The position numbers and the translations under genes were made by a program. This document shows, in pieces, positions 1-8,560 of a stretch of 64,000 bases of DNA; position 1 is the stretch's first letter, and every line of letters begins with the position of its first letter. The stretch lies in contig NZ_LFLS01000004.1 in assembly GCF_001189915.1 (NCBI RefSeq), forward strand, positions 62,001-126,000. The letters are read 5' to 3'. The stretch is from Herbaspirillum autotrophicum. GTDB taxonomy: Bacteria; Pseudomonadota; Gammaproteobacteria; Burkholderiales; Burkholderiaceae_D. The notes below the pieces were generated by a model, which saw nothing but the letters and a program-made list of their open reading frames with translations, was not told the origin of the DNA and made no database searches.

Positions 1-962
1 GCACTACCGTTGAATTGCTGCGCCTGGCATTCCTCAGCCGTGATCAGCTCAATCAGATTCGCACTGCGCTGCCGTTCGATTTTTCTTACAGTACTGCCGG
101 CAAACTGGTGATGTACACCGACCCGTCCGGTCTCGACGGTGCCCGCAAGCAAGTCGCCTTCCAGTCGCAGTACGGCTGTCAGCAAGAAGTCATCAGCGCC
201 GAGCGCTGTCTGCAGATTGAGCCGGCGCTGGCGGCGGCCAATCGTCAGTGGGCCGGCGGCGTCTACACCCCGAGTGAAGAAGCCGGCGATTGCGCCCAGT
301 TCTGTCAGGGCCTGGTCAACGTCATGCATGCGAAATCCGGTTTCCGCTTTTTGCACTCCGCCAGCATTGGTGCGCCGACGCTGGAACGCGGTGCGCTGCG
401 TTCGGTGCAGGCCGGCAATCAGACCGTCAGTGCCGACGCCTTTGTCCTGGCGTTGGGCGCCGACAGCGCCGCCTTTGCCCGGCAGGCCGGATTCCGTTTG
501 CCGGTTTATCCGCTCAAGGGCTACAGCATCACGGTGCCGCTCGACGACGCCGTTGCGCAAACTGCGGCACCACAAGTGTCGATCACCGATCTGTCGAAGA
601 AAATCGTCTATGCCCGTCTCGGCAATCGTTTGCGGGTCGCCGGCCGGGTCGAGATCGTCGGCATGGACACCAGCATTCCCGCGCGCGCCGTCAACGAACT
701 CAAGCAAGGCGTACGCGAACTGTTCCCCGACAGCGCCCGCAACACCGACGATGCGCGTCTGTCGCCGTGGGCCGGGTTCCGTCCCGCCACCCCGAGCGGT
801 ATTCCGATCATCGGTGCGTCACCGGTCGCCAATCTGTTTCTGAATGTCGGCCAGGGCAGCCTCGGCTGGACGCTCGCCTGCGGCAGTGCGGAACTGCTGG
901 CGGCGCAAATCGCCGGTCGTAAAACCGCGATCGATGACACCGCATTCCGGTTCGCGGCATAA
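1..962 (+). CDS. dadA: D-amino acid dehydrogenase, 3' part (cut by window start)
   Basis: This is the C-terminal part of a DadA-type flavoprotein, which oxidatively deaminates D-amino acids (typically D-alanine) to 2-oxo acids at the inner membrane and passes electrons to the respiratory chain. The reading frame is open to the left edge, so the N-terminal FAD-binding GxGxxG segment lies outside the window. Visible family signatures are GGVYTPSEEAGDCAQFC in the substrate domain, YPLKGYSITVP, and a C-terminal FAD-contacting stretch GWTLACGSAELLA that is typical of the DadA end. The frame ends at TAA 960-962. The apparent TTG at 15 is internal and should not be taken as a start. The next gene on the same strand begins about 60 bases later. 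Confidence 0.9.
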   Translation, partial: TTVELLRLAFLSRDQLNQIRTALPFDFSYSTAGKLVMYTDPSGLDGARKQVAFQSQYGCQQEVISAERCLQIEPALAAANRQWAGGVYTPSEEAGDCAQFCQGLVNVMHAKSGFRFLHSASIGAPTLERGALRSVQAGNQTVSADAFVLALGADSAAFARQAGFRLPVYPLKGYSITVPLDDAVAQTAAPQVSITDLSKKIVYARLGNRLRVAGRVEIVGMDTSIPARAVNELKQGVRELFPDSARNTDDARLSPWAGFRPATPSGIPIIGASPVANLFLNVGQGSLGWTLACGSAELLAAQIAGRKTAIDDTAFRFAA

Positions 963-1022
963 TCAGCGTTAACCGGGTCAGTCCCCGACTCACCATTTCG
1001 CTTAGCTTTGGCAGACGCCGAC

Positions 1023-1880
1023 ATGACGCTTCAATACCATCTGTTGCTGATCGATCCGCAAAATGATTTTTGCGATTTGCCGGCCGCTTATCTGCCGCCG
1101 GCAGCCGACGGCAACACCATGCAGCCGGCGTTGCCGGTACCCGGCGCCCATGCCGATATGTTGCGACTGGCAAACCTGATCCGCAGTGGCGCCGCCGGCA
1201 TCGATGGCATCAGCATCACGCTCGATTCACACCACCGCCTCGATATCGCCCATCCGACCTTCTGGCGCCAGGGCGATGGTGCTGCCGTCGCGCCCTTTAC
1301 CGAAATCAGCGCCGCTCAGGTGCGCGCCGGCCAGTATCTGCCGCGTCGCATTGAAGCGCTGCCGCGGGCGCTGGCGTATCTGGATCAACTGGAAAGTGCC
1401 GGCCGTTACCGCCTGATGGTGTGGCCGGTACATTGCGAGATCGGTTCCTGGGGCCACAATGTGCACCGCGATCTGCATGATGCCTGCAATTACTGGGAAG
1501 ACAGCGGTGTACGCAGCGTCGAAAAAATCAGCAAAGGCAGCAATCCGTGGACCGAACATTATTCCGCCTTCATGGCCGAAGTCCCCGATCCCACCGACCC
1601 GGCGACGCAACTCAATCGCGCGCTGATCGCGCAACTGGCGCTTAATGACCGCGTTTACATCGCGGGCGAAGCGGGCAGCCATTGTGTGCGCGCCAGTACC
1701 GAACATATCGTCGACAACCTGCCACCCGATCAGGCTGGCAAACTAATACTGATCAGCGATTGCATCAGTCCGGTGAGCGGCTTCGAATCCCGCTATCAGG
1801 ATTTCCTGAATGCCATGCAGGCACGTGGCGTGCGCCTTGCCGACAGCGCCGAAGTCTTGTCAGAACTGTTGACACGTTGA
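1023..1880 (+). CDS. Nicotinamidase/isochorismatase-like cysteine hydrolase
   Basis: A 285-residue member of the isochorismatase-like hydrolase superfamily. The three catalytic elements are readable: the N-terminal aspartate in LLIDPQNDFC, a lysine in the central segment KISKGSNPWTEHYSAF, and the nucleophilic cysteine in AGEAGSHCVRAS. The DSHHRLDIAHPTFW segment supplies the aspartate/histidine pattern that binds metal in nicotinamidases. It is longer than a minimal nicotinamidase because of an insert before the catalytic lysine, so the substrate could be nicotinamide or another amide. ATG 1023 is preferred over the TTG at 1008; neither has a strong ribosome-binding site. It follows dadA on the same strand and could be co-transcribed. 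Confidence 0.8.
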   Translation: MTLQYHLLLIDPQNDFCDLPAAYLPPAADGNTMQPALPVPGAHADMLRLANLIRSGAAGIDGISITLDSHHRLDIAHPTFWRQGDGAAVAPFTEISAAQVRAGQYLPRRIEALPRALAYLDQLESAGRYRLMVWPVHCEIGSWGHNVHRDLHDACNYWEDSGVRSVEKISKGSNPWTEHYSAFMAEVPDPTDPATQLNRALIAQLALNDRVYIAGEAGSHCVRASTEHIVDNLPPDQAGKLILISDCISPVSGFESRYQDFLNAMQARGVRLADSAEVLSELLTR

Positions 1881-2000
1881 GCGCGCCACGGTGATACGCA
1901 CAAGGTATTGCCGCCAAGCGTCAAAGCTATTGGACATCACCATGCACCTCACGTATGGTCAACCGCATACCAATAACATTACCAACCCGGAGCACACCCC

Positions 2001-2756
2001 ATGCGAGAAAATCATCTGCGCACCCTGTTTGCGAAAAAAAAGCCGGCCCTCAACGGCTGGGCATCGATAGGTAACTCATTCGTGGCTGAATTGCTGGCCG
2101 ACAGCGGCTTCGACTCGGTAACGGTCGATCTCCAGCATGGCCTGTTTTCAATTGAATCTGCAGTGCCGATGCTGCAAGCCATTTCCACGACCAACGCGGT
2201 GCCGCTGGTACGCTGCTCGGAAAACAGCCTTGGCGAAATCAACAAATTGCTCGACGCCGGTGCCTATGGCGTGATTTGCCCGCTGATCAACAGCCGCGAG
2301 GATGCCGAAAAGTTCGTCCGCGCCTGTCATTACTCGCCCCGTGGCGGTCGCAGCTACGGCCCGGCGCGCGGTGTCCTGTATGGCGGCAAGGATTATTTTG
2401 AGCATGCCAACCGCACGCTGCTGACGCTGGCCATGATTGAAACCCGTCAGGGTCTGGAAGCCGCACTAGAGATTCTGTCCGTGCCCGACCTGGACGGTAT
2501 CTTCATCGGCCCCAGCGATCTGGCAATCGAACTCGGCCTGCGGCCGGATGCCTGGAACGATCCGCTGCTGACCAATGCCATCAGCACCCTGACTGCCCAG
2601 GCCCATGCGCTTGGCAAGTATGTCGGGATTTTCTGTGGCTCTATGGAAATGGCGACGCAAATGAAAGCACTCGGTATCGACATGATCACGCCCGGTACCG
2701 ATGTCCAATTGTTGCGGGCCGAAACATCGCGACGTGTGGAAGCATTACGCGGCTGA
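2001..2756 (+). CDS. HpcH/HpaI-family class II aldolase
   Basis: A 251-residue metal-dependent pyruvate aldolase of the HpcH/HpaI family, which splits 4-hydroxy-2-oxo acids into pyruvate plus an aldehyde. The full TIM-barrel pattern is present: DLQHG with the catalytic histidine, PLVRCSENS, the GAYGVICPLI strand, the metal-binding glutamate in MIETRQGLEA and the metal-binding aspartate in IFIGPSDLAIELGL. The length is usual for the family. ATG 2001 is preceded by CCCGGAGCACACCCC, which contains a plausible Shine-Dalgarno GGAG. A hairpin follows the stop. Neighbours give no clear pathway; the natural aldehyde substrate cannot be read from the sequence. Confidence 0.88.
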   Translation: MRENHLRTLFAKKKPALNGWASIGNSFVAELLADSGFDSVTVDLQHGLFSIESAVPMLQAISTTNAVPLVRCSENSLGEINKLLDAGAYGVICPLINSREDAEKFVRACHYSPRGGRSYGPARGVLYGGKDYFEHANRTLLTLAMIETRQGLEAALEILSVPDLDGIFIGPSDLAIELGLRPDAWNDPLLTNAISTLTAQAHALGKYVGIFCGSMEMATQMKALGIDMITPGTDVQLLRAETSRRVEALRG

Positions 2757-2789
2757 AGCTTCCGGTAGCATCGCGCGCTTGGCGGAGAT

Positions 2790-2813
2790 GGCGCAGAGAA
2801 GGATTTCTGCGCC
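2790..2813 (+). terminator. Probable terminator of the aldolase gene
   Basis: GGCGCAGA at 2790-2797 pairs perfectly with TCTGCGCC at 2806-2813 across an 8-base loop and is followed by a short TTTC. It lies 34 bases after the aldolase stop. The U-tract is short, so termination may be partial. Confidence 0.5.
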
Positions 2814-2854
2814 TTTCAAGAAATATTTCATGCGGCACACCACAAAAATGCATT

Positions 2855-2881
2855 TTGAGAATAATCCTATTTAATCCTCAA
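2855..2881. repeat. Imperfect inverted repeat upstream of the secreted unknown
   Basis: TTGAGAAT (2855-2862) and ATCCTCAA (2874-2881) match as an inverted repeat at 7 of 8 positions in an AT-rich stretch about 95 bases before the start at 2974. It could be an operator or simply part of the promoter. The GAGAATAAT string only loosely recalls Fur sites. Confidence 0.25.
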
Positions 2882-2973
2882 GATGCAAATCCCATAATCG
2901 GTACCAGATAAAAAAATGCGCGGCCTGAGAGACAGGTGCGGCGTCGTCAGACTCTGGTAACGAAGGGGATTCC

Positions 2974-3501
2974 ATGCAACGTCCGGCATTACGGTATCGC
3001 ACTGCAGCCACACTCGCGCTCATGACCATCACGCTGCATGTGCTGGCCGGCGACGTCAGCACTGCCGCCAGCCATCCCGGCGCAACGGCCGCAATGCCGC
3101 GTCAGCAGACGGCACAGGACCATCCGCTTCACTGCCTCTCGCCCGCAGCGCGCACTTATCGGCATCTGACTTTTCAACCCATGCAACAAGATGGCCGCGC
3201 ACTCGGTCATTTGCTTTACAACAATGCTGCCGGCAACGACGACCGGCAAGATGATGCGTCACAGAAACCGCGTTGCGACGGTGGCCTGCAGACCGTGGCC
3301 GATCCGGTGCCGCCACCGGCAATCTCGAAGCCGTGCACCATCCAGCGCGACGTCGCGCTGCAAAGTCATTTCATGATGTTGCGTTTGTGTGAAACCGAAC
3401 CCGTCAGTGTGGTCCCGGAAACCAACAGCCAACAGGCCCGTCAGGCACCGCTGCGCAAAACCGAGAAAGTCACCCGGGTCCGGGTGATGCCGACTACCTG
3501 A
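2974..3501 (+). CDS. Putative secreted protein of unknown function
   Basis: A 175-residue frame with coding-like third-position composition. ATG 2974 is preceded by AACGAAGGGG at suitable spacing. The first 25 or so residues (basic start, then TAATLALMTITLHVLAG) look like a signal peptide, so the product is probably exported. The rest is polar, with four scattered cysteines (HCLSP, PRCDGG, KPCTI, RLCET) that might form disulfides in the periplasm. No family was recognised. Its 3' end overlaps the end of the convergent aldo/keto reductase gene by eight bases. It could be spurious, but the start signal and signal peptide favour a real gene. Confidence 0.5.
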   Translation: MQRPALRYRTAATLALMTITLHVLAGDVSTAASHPGATAAMPRQQTAQDHPLHCLSPAARTYRHLTFQPMQQDGRALGHLLYNNAAGNDDRQDDASQKPRCDGGLQTVADPVPPPAISKPCTIQRDVALQSHFMMLRLCETEPVSVVPETNSQQARQAPLRKTEKVTRVRVMPTT

Positions 3502-4501
3502 ACGCGACCCGGCCGAAAAACGGATAACCGGGATCGTTGTAGCCATGCGTCGACGCATGGCCGGGCGGCACCAGCGCATCGACCATGGCTTCTTCCTCGG
3601 CCGACACCGACAATTCCACGGCAGCGTAATAATCCTTCATCTGTTCCAGCGTGCGCGGTCCGGCGATGACACTGCTGATGACCGAGTTGGCCAATACCCA
3701 GGCAGTGGCAAACTGCCCCAACTGAATGCCGCGTGCCGTGCTGTGCTGCTTGAGCTGATCGGCAATCAGCAACGATTCTTCACGGAATTCGGTTTCCAGG
3801 ATGCGCTTGTCGCCGCGTCCGGCGCGGGTATCTTCCGCCGGCTTTTGCCCCGGCGGATATTTGCCGGTCAGTACACCGCGTGCAATTGGACTGTAGGGCA
3901 CCACGCCAATGCCATAGGCATGACAGGCTGGCAGGATTTCCACTTCCGGCATGCGATTGAGCAAGTTGTAATAAGGCTGGCAAACCAGCGGCAACGGCAC
4001 CAGATTTTTCTCACACAAGCGCACAACTTCAGCGATGCGCCAGCCACGGAAGTTGGACAAGCCAAACCCGCGAATCTTGCCGCTGCGAATCAGATCACCC
4101 AATGCCTGTACTGCCTCTTCGAGATTTTCATCGTGAAAGTCGCGGTGCAGATACAGAATATCAAGATAGTCGGTACGCAAACGCTTCAGGCTATGCTCGA
4201 CTTCCGCCATGATCCAGTGCCGCGAATAGTGCGAATGGTTCGGCGCCGGGCTCATGGCATTGCCCAATTTGGTCGCCAATATCCAATCGTGGCGCTGCCC
4301 TTGCAACAATTCACCGACGATTTCTTCCGAGCGGCCCTTGGTATAGACATCGGCGGTATCAATGAAATTGACCCCATGTTCACGCGCCGAAGCGACGATG
4401 CGGGACGCCTCGGCGGTATCGGTCTGATCACCGAACATCATGGTGCCCAGGCACAAGGCCGAGACGTTGAGATTGCTTTTGCCGAGGCGTCGGTATTGCA
4501 T
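3494..4501 (-). CDS. Aldo/keto reductase
   Basis: A 335-residue NADPH-dependent oxidoreductase of the aldo/keto reductase superfamily, with a TIM-barrel fold. The catalytic tetrad is visible: Asp and Tyr in FIDTADVYTKG, Lys in ILATKLG, and His in ILYLHRDFH. The C-terminal cofactor segment SSVIAGPRTLEQM is typical of the YajO/YccK-like group. ATG 4501 has a good ribosome-binding site (CGGAGATACACC). It lies 77 bases downstream of the AraC regulator on the same strand, so the pair probably forms an operon in which the regulator controls its own partner. The physiological substrate is unknown. Confidence 0.88.
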   Translation of the reverse strand: MQYRRLGKSNLNVSALCLGTMMFGDQTDTAEASRIVASAREHGVNFIDTADVYTKGRSEEIVGELLQGQRHDWILATKLGNAMSPAPNHSHYSRHWIMAEVEHSLKRLRTDYLDILYLHRDFHDENLEEAVQALGDLIRSGKIRGFGLSNFRGWRIAEVVRLCEKNLVPLPLVCQPYYNLLNRMPEVEILPACHAYGIGVVPYSPIARGVLTGKYPPGQKPAEDTRAGRGDKRILETEFREESLLIADQLKQHSTARGIQLGQFATAWVLANSVISSVIAGPRTLEQMKDYYAAVELSVSAEEEAMVDALVPPGHASTHGYNDPGYPFFGRVAFR

Positions 4502-4578
4502 GGTGTATCTCCGTTGTAATGAATGAAGGCTGACCGCAGATTCTAGCGCCTTGTGTCACATCGCGCTGCCGGCGGCAA

Positions 4579-5574
4579 TTACAGCAACGGTGCTTCTTCC
4601 TCTTGCCAGCGGCGCTTGTCACGCAGCGGCGGTGCGCCGAACATGCGGCTGTATTCGCGGCTGAACTGCGACGAACTTTCATAACCCACCGTCTGCGCCG
4701 CAATCGCGACACTGATGTCATCGGCCAGAATCAAACGACGTGCTTCCTGCAACCGCAGGTTCTTTTGATATTGCAGCGGGCTCATCGCCGTCACCACCTT
4801 GAAATGATGATGCAGCGACGACACGCTCATGTGCACATCGCGGGCAATCGCATCGACCCGCAACGGCTGCACGAAATTTTCCTTCATCAGCCGGATGGCC
4901 TTGGCAATGCGATTCATCTGACTGTCTTGCAGTGCGGTCTGGCGCAGCAGGGCGCCCTGCCCGTTCATCAGCAGGCGATACAAGATCTCGCGCTTGATCA
5001 TCGGCGCCATGATCGGAATATCGCGCGGCGTTTCCAGCAAGCGCAACAACCGCAGCACGGCATCGAGCAGAGTGGCATTGAGACGGTTGACGAACAGGCC
5101 GCGCGAGGCATCCGAAGAAATGCCCTGCGGCAGACTTTCATCACCAATCAGTGCGCCGATCTCCTTGGTATCGAGATCCATGCGCAGGCCGAGATAAGGT
5201 TGCTCGGCGCAACTGGTCATCACCTTGCCGACCATCGGCAAATCCACTGACGACACCAGATAGTGCATGGGATCGTAATCATAGATGTCGTCGCCGACAA
5301 ACAAGCGCTTGGAACCTTGCGCGATGACTGCAAAGGCCGGTTTCTGCACCGCATGCTTGGGACCGGAAGGATTGGCGATGCGATGCACCGCCACGCCTTC
5401 GATGCCGGTCTCCAGTGACCCTTCGATGCCTTCCGTCAGACGCGCTATCAAGGTCACCAGCTCGCGCTGCGCCATGACCAGGCGCGCATCGGCATCGTCC
5501 TGAGCGGGTGTGGCAGGCAAAGATGGCGGCGGCGTGTCGGCCGCAGCGTAGCGGGGAGTGTCATTCAGATCCAT
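4579..5574 (-). CDS. AraC-family transcriptional regulator
   Basis: A 331-residue regulator. Residues about 65-215 match the AraC N-terminal domain of the AraC_N type (VHRIANPSGPKHAVQKPA and YLVSSVDLPM are hallmarks). The C-terminal 100 residues hold the two helix-turn-helix motifs (AIARDVHMSVSSLHHHFK and AAQTVGYESSSQFSREYSRMFG). Such proteins usually activate an adjacent oxidoreductase gene, here the aldo/keto reductase directly downstream. The upstream region contains an inverted repeat at 5626-5666 that could be an autoregulatory site. The ribosome-binding site before ATG 5574 is weak. Confidence 0.88.
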   Translation of the reverse strand: MDLNDTPRYAAADTPPPSLPATPAQDDADARLVMAQRELVTLIARLTEGIEGSLETGIEGVAVHRIANPSGPKHAVQKPAFAVIAQGSKRLFVGDDIYDYDPMHYLVSSVDLPMVGKVMTSCAEQPYLGLRMDLDTKEIGALIGDESLPQGISSDASRGLFVNRLNATLLDAVLRLLRLLETPRDIPIMAPMIKREILYRLLMNGQGALLRQTALQDSQMNRIAKAIRLMKENFVQPLRVDAIARDVHMSVSSLHHHFKVVTAMSPLQYQKNLRLQEARRLILADDISVAIAAQTVGYESSSQFSREYSRMFGAPPLRDKRRWQEEEAPLL

Positions 5575-5625
5575 AATGATTCCGGATGGCGGGTGGAAGC
5601 CTGCAGCTTACTCCTGATTTGCTGC

Positions 5626-5666
5626 TTGCCTGAATCTCCAGCGCTCACTCGCGGAGAATCAGGCAA
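5626..5666. repeat. Inverted repeat upstream of the AraC gene
   Basis: TTGCCTGAATCTCC (5626-5639) and GGAGAATCAGGCAA (5653-5666) form a 14-base inverted repeat with one mismatch. An inner GCG/CGC pair closes the loop further. It lies about 50-90 bases upstream of the AraC start. There is no U-tract on either side, so a protein-binding site or a REP-like element is likelier than a terminator. Confidence 0.5.
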
Positions 5667-5927
5667 TAAATCAAGAGAATCAGGTATCCCGACCGGGTCC
5701 AGCGGCGTGATTGCCGCTGATCCGGCATGCAACCAGAGCATCCGCACTCGCAGCCATTGCCGTTCGCAACGGTGCATGCACACCCTCTGCAAAGGCCCGA
5801 TACTATTGCCGCACAACCGCTATCAGGATTCGGCTCGCGTTCCCGACAACCAATACCGGCAGAAAAAATTACCGTCGCGATCAAGTGCGACCGTACAGGT
5901 TCGATTCGTCACCCGCGGGAAGAAAAA

Positions 5928-5961
5928 TGCCTGATTACCCGATGAATCGGAGAATCAGGCA
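5928..5961 (-). terminator. Hairpin with T-tract on the minus strand
   Basis: Nested perfect arms TGCCTGATT/AATCAGGCA (5928-5936 and 5953-5961) enclose CCGAT/ATCGG (5939-5943 and 5946-5950). Read on the minus strand, the hairpin is followed by TTTTTCTTCCC, which suits an intrinsic terminator for the LysR gene about 370 bases upstream. It shares its arm sequence with the repeat at 5626-5666, so it may belong to the same repeat family. Confidence 0.45.
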
Positions 5962-6326
5962 AAAAATTGACAGCTTTCAGCAAGTGGAAATTGCTGCACT
6001 GCGCGCATAATCTCATCCAACCCATGACACACGAACTGCAGACTGTCCGTCGATCCCCGTAGCGATCCACAGCCAAAGACAGGGCATCACGACACCGCCG
6101 GCAACTGCTGCGACATTCGCATCGCGTAGCCACTGACTTTTCCAGATTTGATGACCGCCGGCCTCGCCGGCAGCCGCGTTCGTTGCGCTTATCCCGCAGC
6201 GGCGTGGCCGCCCCGACTTTGCACCGAACCCGAACAGGAAGCGCGCCCATGCAACCACACGCACAAATGAAAACAGCGACCCGCCCGCAACCGGGCGCGC
6301 CGCTGCATGTCGCAACGAACACGTAT

Positions 6327-7346
6327 TCAGAATACGTTTTCGGCGATGTTGTGCTGTTCGATGACAGCGCGAATGGTATTGCTTTCGGCGGTAGTGGCGA
6401 AGCGGCATTCCTGGAGGTCGTCGCCGATATCCATCTGACAGCCTTTTTGCAACGGACAAGTAGCGAACAGTTCGGCCACCCAGTCGACAAACGCGCGCAC
6501 CTTGGGCGACAAGTGGCGATTGTGCAGATACACCACCGAAATCGGCATCGGCACCGGTTTCCATTCCGACAGCACTTCGACCAGTTGGCCATCTTCCAGG
6601 TACGGCAGGATCATGTACATCGGCGCCTGCACCAGACCAAAACCTTGCAGCGCGCAGGCGACGTAGGCATCGCCATCGTTGACCGACAACTTGCCGGCCA
6701 TCTTCACTTCGGTACTGACGCCATCCACCAGGAAATCCCAGTCGATGGTGCGGCCGGTACGGCTGGAAAAATAATGCACCGATTTGTGATCTTGCAGATC
6801 GGCGATGGTGTGCGGCATGCCGTGACGCTCGAAATACGTCGGCGAACCGCAGGTGACCGACTGAAAAGTGCCGATGCGGCGCGCCACCATGCTGGAATCC
6901 TGCAGATCGCCGACGCGGATCACGCAGTCGACCGCCTCTTGCACCATATCGACCGGGCGGTCGCTCATGCCCATGACCAGTTCGATGTCGGGGTACTTGG
7001 TATAGAAATCGCACAGGTGCGGCAGCAGCAACAGGCGTCCGATCGAAGCCGGCACGTCAATCCGCAGGCGTCCTTGCGGACCGCGCGTGACATTGCGAAA
7101 CGAGGCTTCGGTTTCGTCCACTTCGGCCAGGATGCGCACGCAGCGCTCGTAATACGCGGCGCCGTCGGGCGTCAGACTGATGCGACGCGTGGTGCGGTTG
7201 AGCAGGCGTACCTGCAACAGACTTTCCAGCCCCTGCACGATCGTCGTCACCGTAGTGCGTGGCAAGTTGAGATTGTCGGCGGCGCGCGTAAAGCTGTTGG
7301 CGTCGACCACTGCGGTGAAAACCTGCATTGCCTGAAAACGATCCAT
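6327..7346 (-). CDS. LysR-family regulator of the adjacent RND efflux operon (CeoR/BpeT-like)
   Basis: A 339-residue LysR regulator. The winged helix-turn-helix occupies residues about 5-65 (VFTAVVDANSFTRAADNL, then TVTTIVQGLESLLQVRLL), followed by the periplasmic-binding-like effector domain. A tail of about 35 residues beyond the usual end is present. ATG 7346 has a clear ribosome-binding site (GGGAGA) and the conserved N-terminus; the longer frame to 7454 is not needed. It is divergent from the llpE-like/RND operon, the arrangement of regulators such as CeoR and BpeT in Burkholderia. The palindrome at 7391-7407 between them contains ATC-N9-GAT, the core of LysR nod-box-type sites. The effector is unknown; aromatic compounds such as salicylate or chloramphenicol are precedents in the family. 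Confidence 0.82.
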   Translation of the reverse strand: MDRFQAMQVFTAVVDANSFTRAADNLNLPRTTVTTIVQGLESLLQVRLLNRTTRRISLTPDGAAYYERCVRILAEVDETEASFRNVTRGPQGRLRIDVPASIGRLLLLPHLCDFYTKYPDIELVMGMSDRPVDMVQEAVDCVIRVGDLQDSSMVARRIGTFQSVTCGSPTYFERHGMPHTIADLQDHKSVHYFSSRTGRTIDWDFLVDGVSTEVKMAGKLSVNDGDAYVACALQGFGLVQAPMYMILPYLEDGQLVEVLSEWKPVPMPISVVYLHNRHLSPKVRAFVDWVAELFATCPLQKGCQMDIGDDLQECRFATTAESNTIRAVIEQHNIAENVF

Positions 7347-7390
7347 TTGATTCTCCCTGTCCACGACCATCTGGTCATCGGATTGACGCA

Positions 7391-7407
7391 AATCGCCAGC
7401 GGCGATT
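7391..7407. promoter_or_regulatory. Candidate LysR operator in the divergent promoter
   Basis: AATCGCC-AGC-GGCGATT is a perfect 17-base palindrome containing ATC-N9-GAT. It lies 45 bases upstream of the regulator start and 285 bases before the first efflux-operon gene. Confidence 0.55.
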
Positions 7408-7691
7408 GTTTTGCAACAGTGGCAAAAACGCATTTTTTTCTGCCAATTTGCCATCTTTTAGTGCCATCGGCAGGCTTTTCCCGGCTTCGGTCCGGCTATT
7501 TGAAAACCCGGGAAAGGCGCGATGGCCTTGCTCAGGCATCGATTTCACCCAAACTAATTCGGCTATTTTACGCCGATTGTTCGAGCAGGACGACTAGTGT
7601 TGTTGGTTTTGATGTCTTTATCCGGTCCCATGCTGTGCCGCACAATCCGCTTCAACTTAGCGAATCCGGCGTTGATCGCCGCCAGCACATC

Positions 7692-8549
7692 ATGCAAGCC
7701 CATCAAGAAAAACCTGTGAACGAAGCCAGCAACGTCAGCAATTTTGCCGTTCCCGGCCCGCTCGGCGACATTCCCGTACGCCTCTATCAACCGGCCGGCA
7801 CCAGCAAAGCCGGCGCCCTGCTGCCGCTGGTGCTGTACTTTCACGGCGGCGGTTTCGTGGCCGGCAATCTCGACGACGCCGAACTGCAAGCGCAATACAT
7901 TTCGCGCCACAGCCACGCCGCAGTATTGTCGGTGGCCTACGCGCTGGCGCCCGCCAAGCCGTTTCCGGCAGCGCCGGAAGATGCTTATGCCGCCGCATGC
8001 TGGGCCGTGAAACATGCCGGCCACCTGCATATCGACCCGACCCGCATCGCGGTCGCGGGCGACGATGCCGGTGGCAATCTGGCCGCCAGCCTGACCATGA
8101 TCACGCGTGACCGCTGCGCCATGCCGTTTGCGGCGCAAGTACTGATCAGCCCCATGCTGGACCCGAGCATGACGCTGCTGGGCGACGCCAAGCGCCTGAA
8201 CTCGGACATGACCGCGCGCGAATGTGCCGACAGTTATCGCCAGTATTTGCCGCAAACCATGCAACGCCTGCATCCCTATGCGGCGCCAATGGAAGCCAGC
8301 CGGCTGGCGGGATTGCCATCGGCCTTCATCGCCACTGCCGGCTGCGATGTACTACATAACGAAGCCGAAAAATATGCCGCCTCGCTGATTCTGGCCGGCG
8401 TCCACACCCAGGTTGCGCGCTTTGCCGGCATTACCCACGGCGCCCTGCGTACCCATATTCCGCTGCTCAAAGAAATCGTCGAATTCCTGCGCCGCCGCTT
8501 CAGCGTCGCCAGTGCAGGCCCATCAAACCTTGTCTTCCAACCTTCTTAA
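7692..8549 (+). CDS. llpE: LlpE-like alpha/beta hydrolase with Asp in place of the nucleophile Ser
   Basis: A 285-residue protein of the hormone-sensitive-lipase-like alpha/beta hydrolase family. The oxyanion motif HGGG is at residues 51-54, the acid residue in AGCDVLHNE (Asp219) and the histidine in ITHGAL (His249). The nucleophile elbow, normally GDSAGG, reads GDDAGG at residues 123-128: Asp125 (GAT, 8064-8066) replaces serine. Normal ester hydrolysis through a serine acyl-enzyme is therefore unlikely. It is the first gene of an RND efflux operon, matching the place of the lipase-like llpE in the Burkholderia ceo and bpeEF-oprC operons. ATG 7692 is chosen for alignment; a GTG at 7716 is an alternative. 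Its role in efflux is unknown. Confidence 0.8.
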   Translation: MQAHQEKPVNEASNVSNFAVPGPLGDIPVRLYQPAGTSKAGALLPLVLYFHGGGFVAGNLDDAELQAQYISRHSHAAVLSVAYALAPAKPFPAAPEDAYAAACWAVKHAGHLHIDPTRIAVAGDDAGGNLAASLTMITRDRCAMPFAAQVLISPMLDPSMTLLGDAKRLNSDMTARECADSYRQYLPQTMQRLHPYAAPMEASRLAGLPSAFIATAGCDVLHNEAEKYAASLILAGVHTQVARFAGITHGALRTHIPLLKEIVEFLRRRFSVASAGPSNLVFQPS

Positions 8550-8560
8550 TGAGGTCCGTC

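Larger units (their letters stand above)
5575..6326. other. Non-coding gap with short AATCAGG repeats
   Basis: About 750 bases between the AraC start and the end of the LysR gene. Frames here show no convincing gene. The stretch carries six copies, in both orientations, of a short element with core AATCAGG (near 5612, 5628, 5658, 5678, 5930 and 5954). Four of them form the two hairpins listed separately. A third simple hairpin, AGCGGC/GCCGCT, lies at 5701-5718. Confidence 0.5.

Noticed and set aside
6183..7691. Long plus-strand frame continuing into the llpE-like gene, giving a 788-residue product
   Set aside because: The 5' half is antisense to the LysR gene and has no recognisable domain; the hydrolase starts near 7692.
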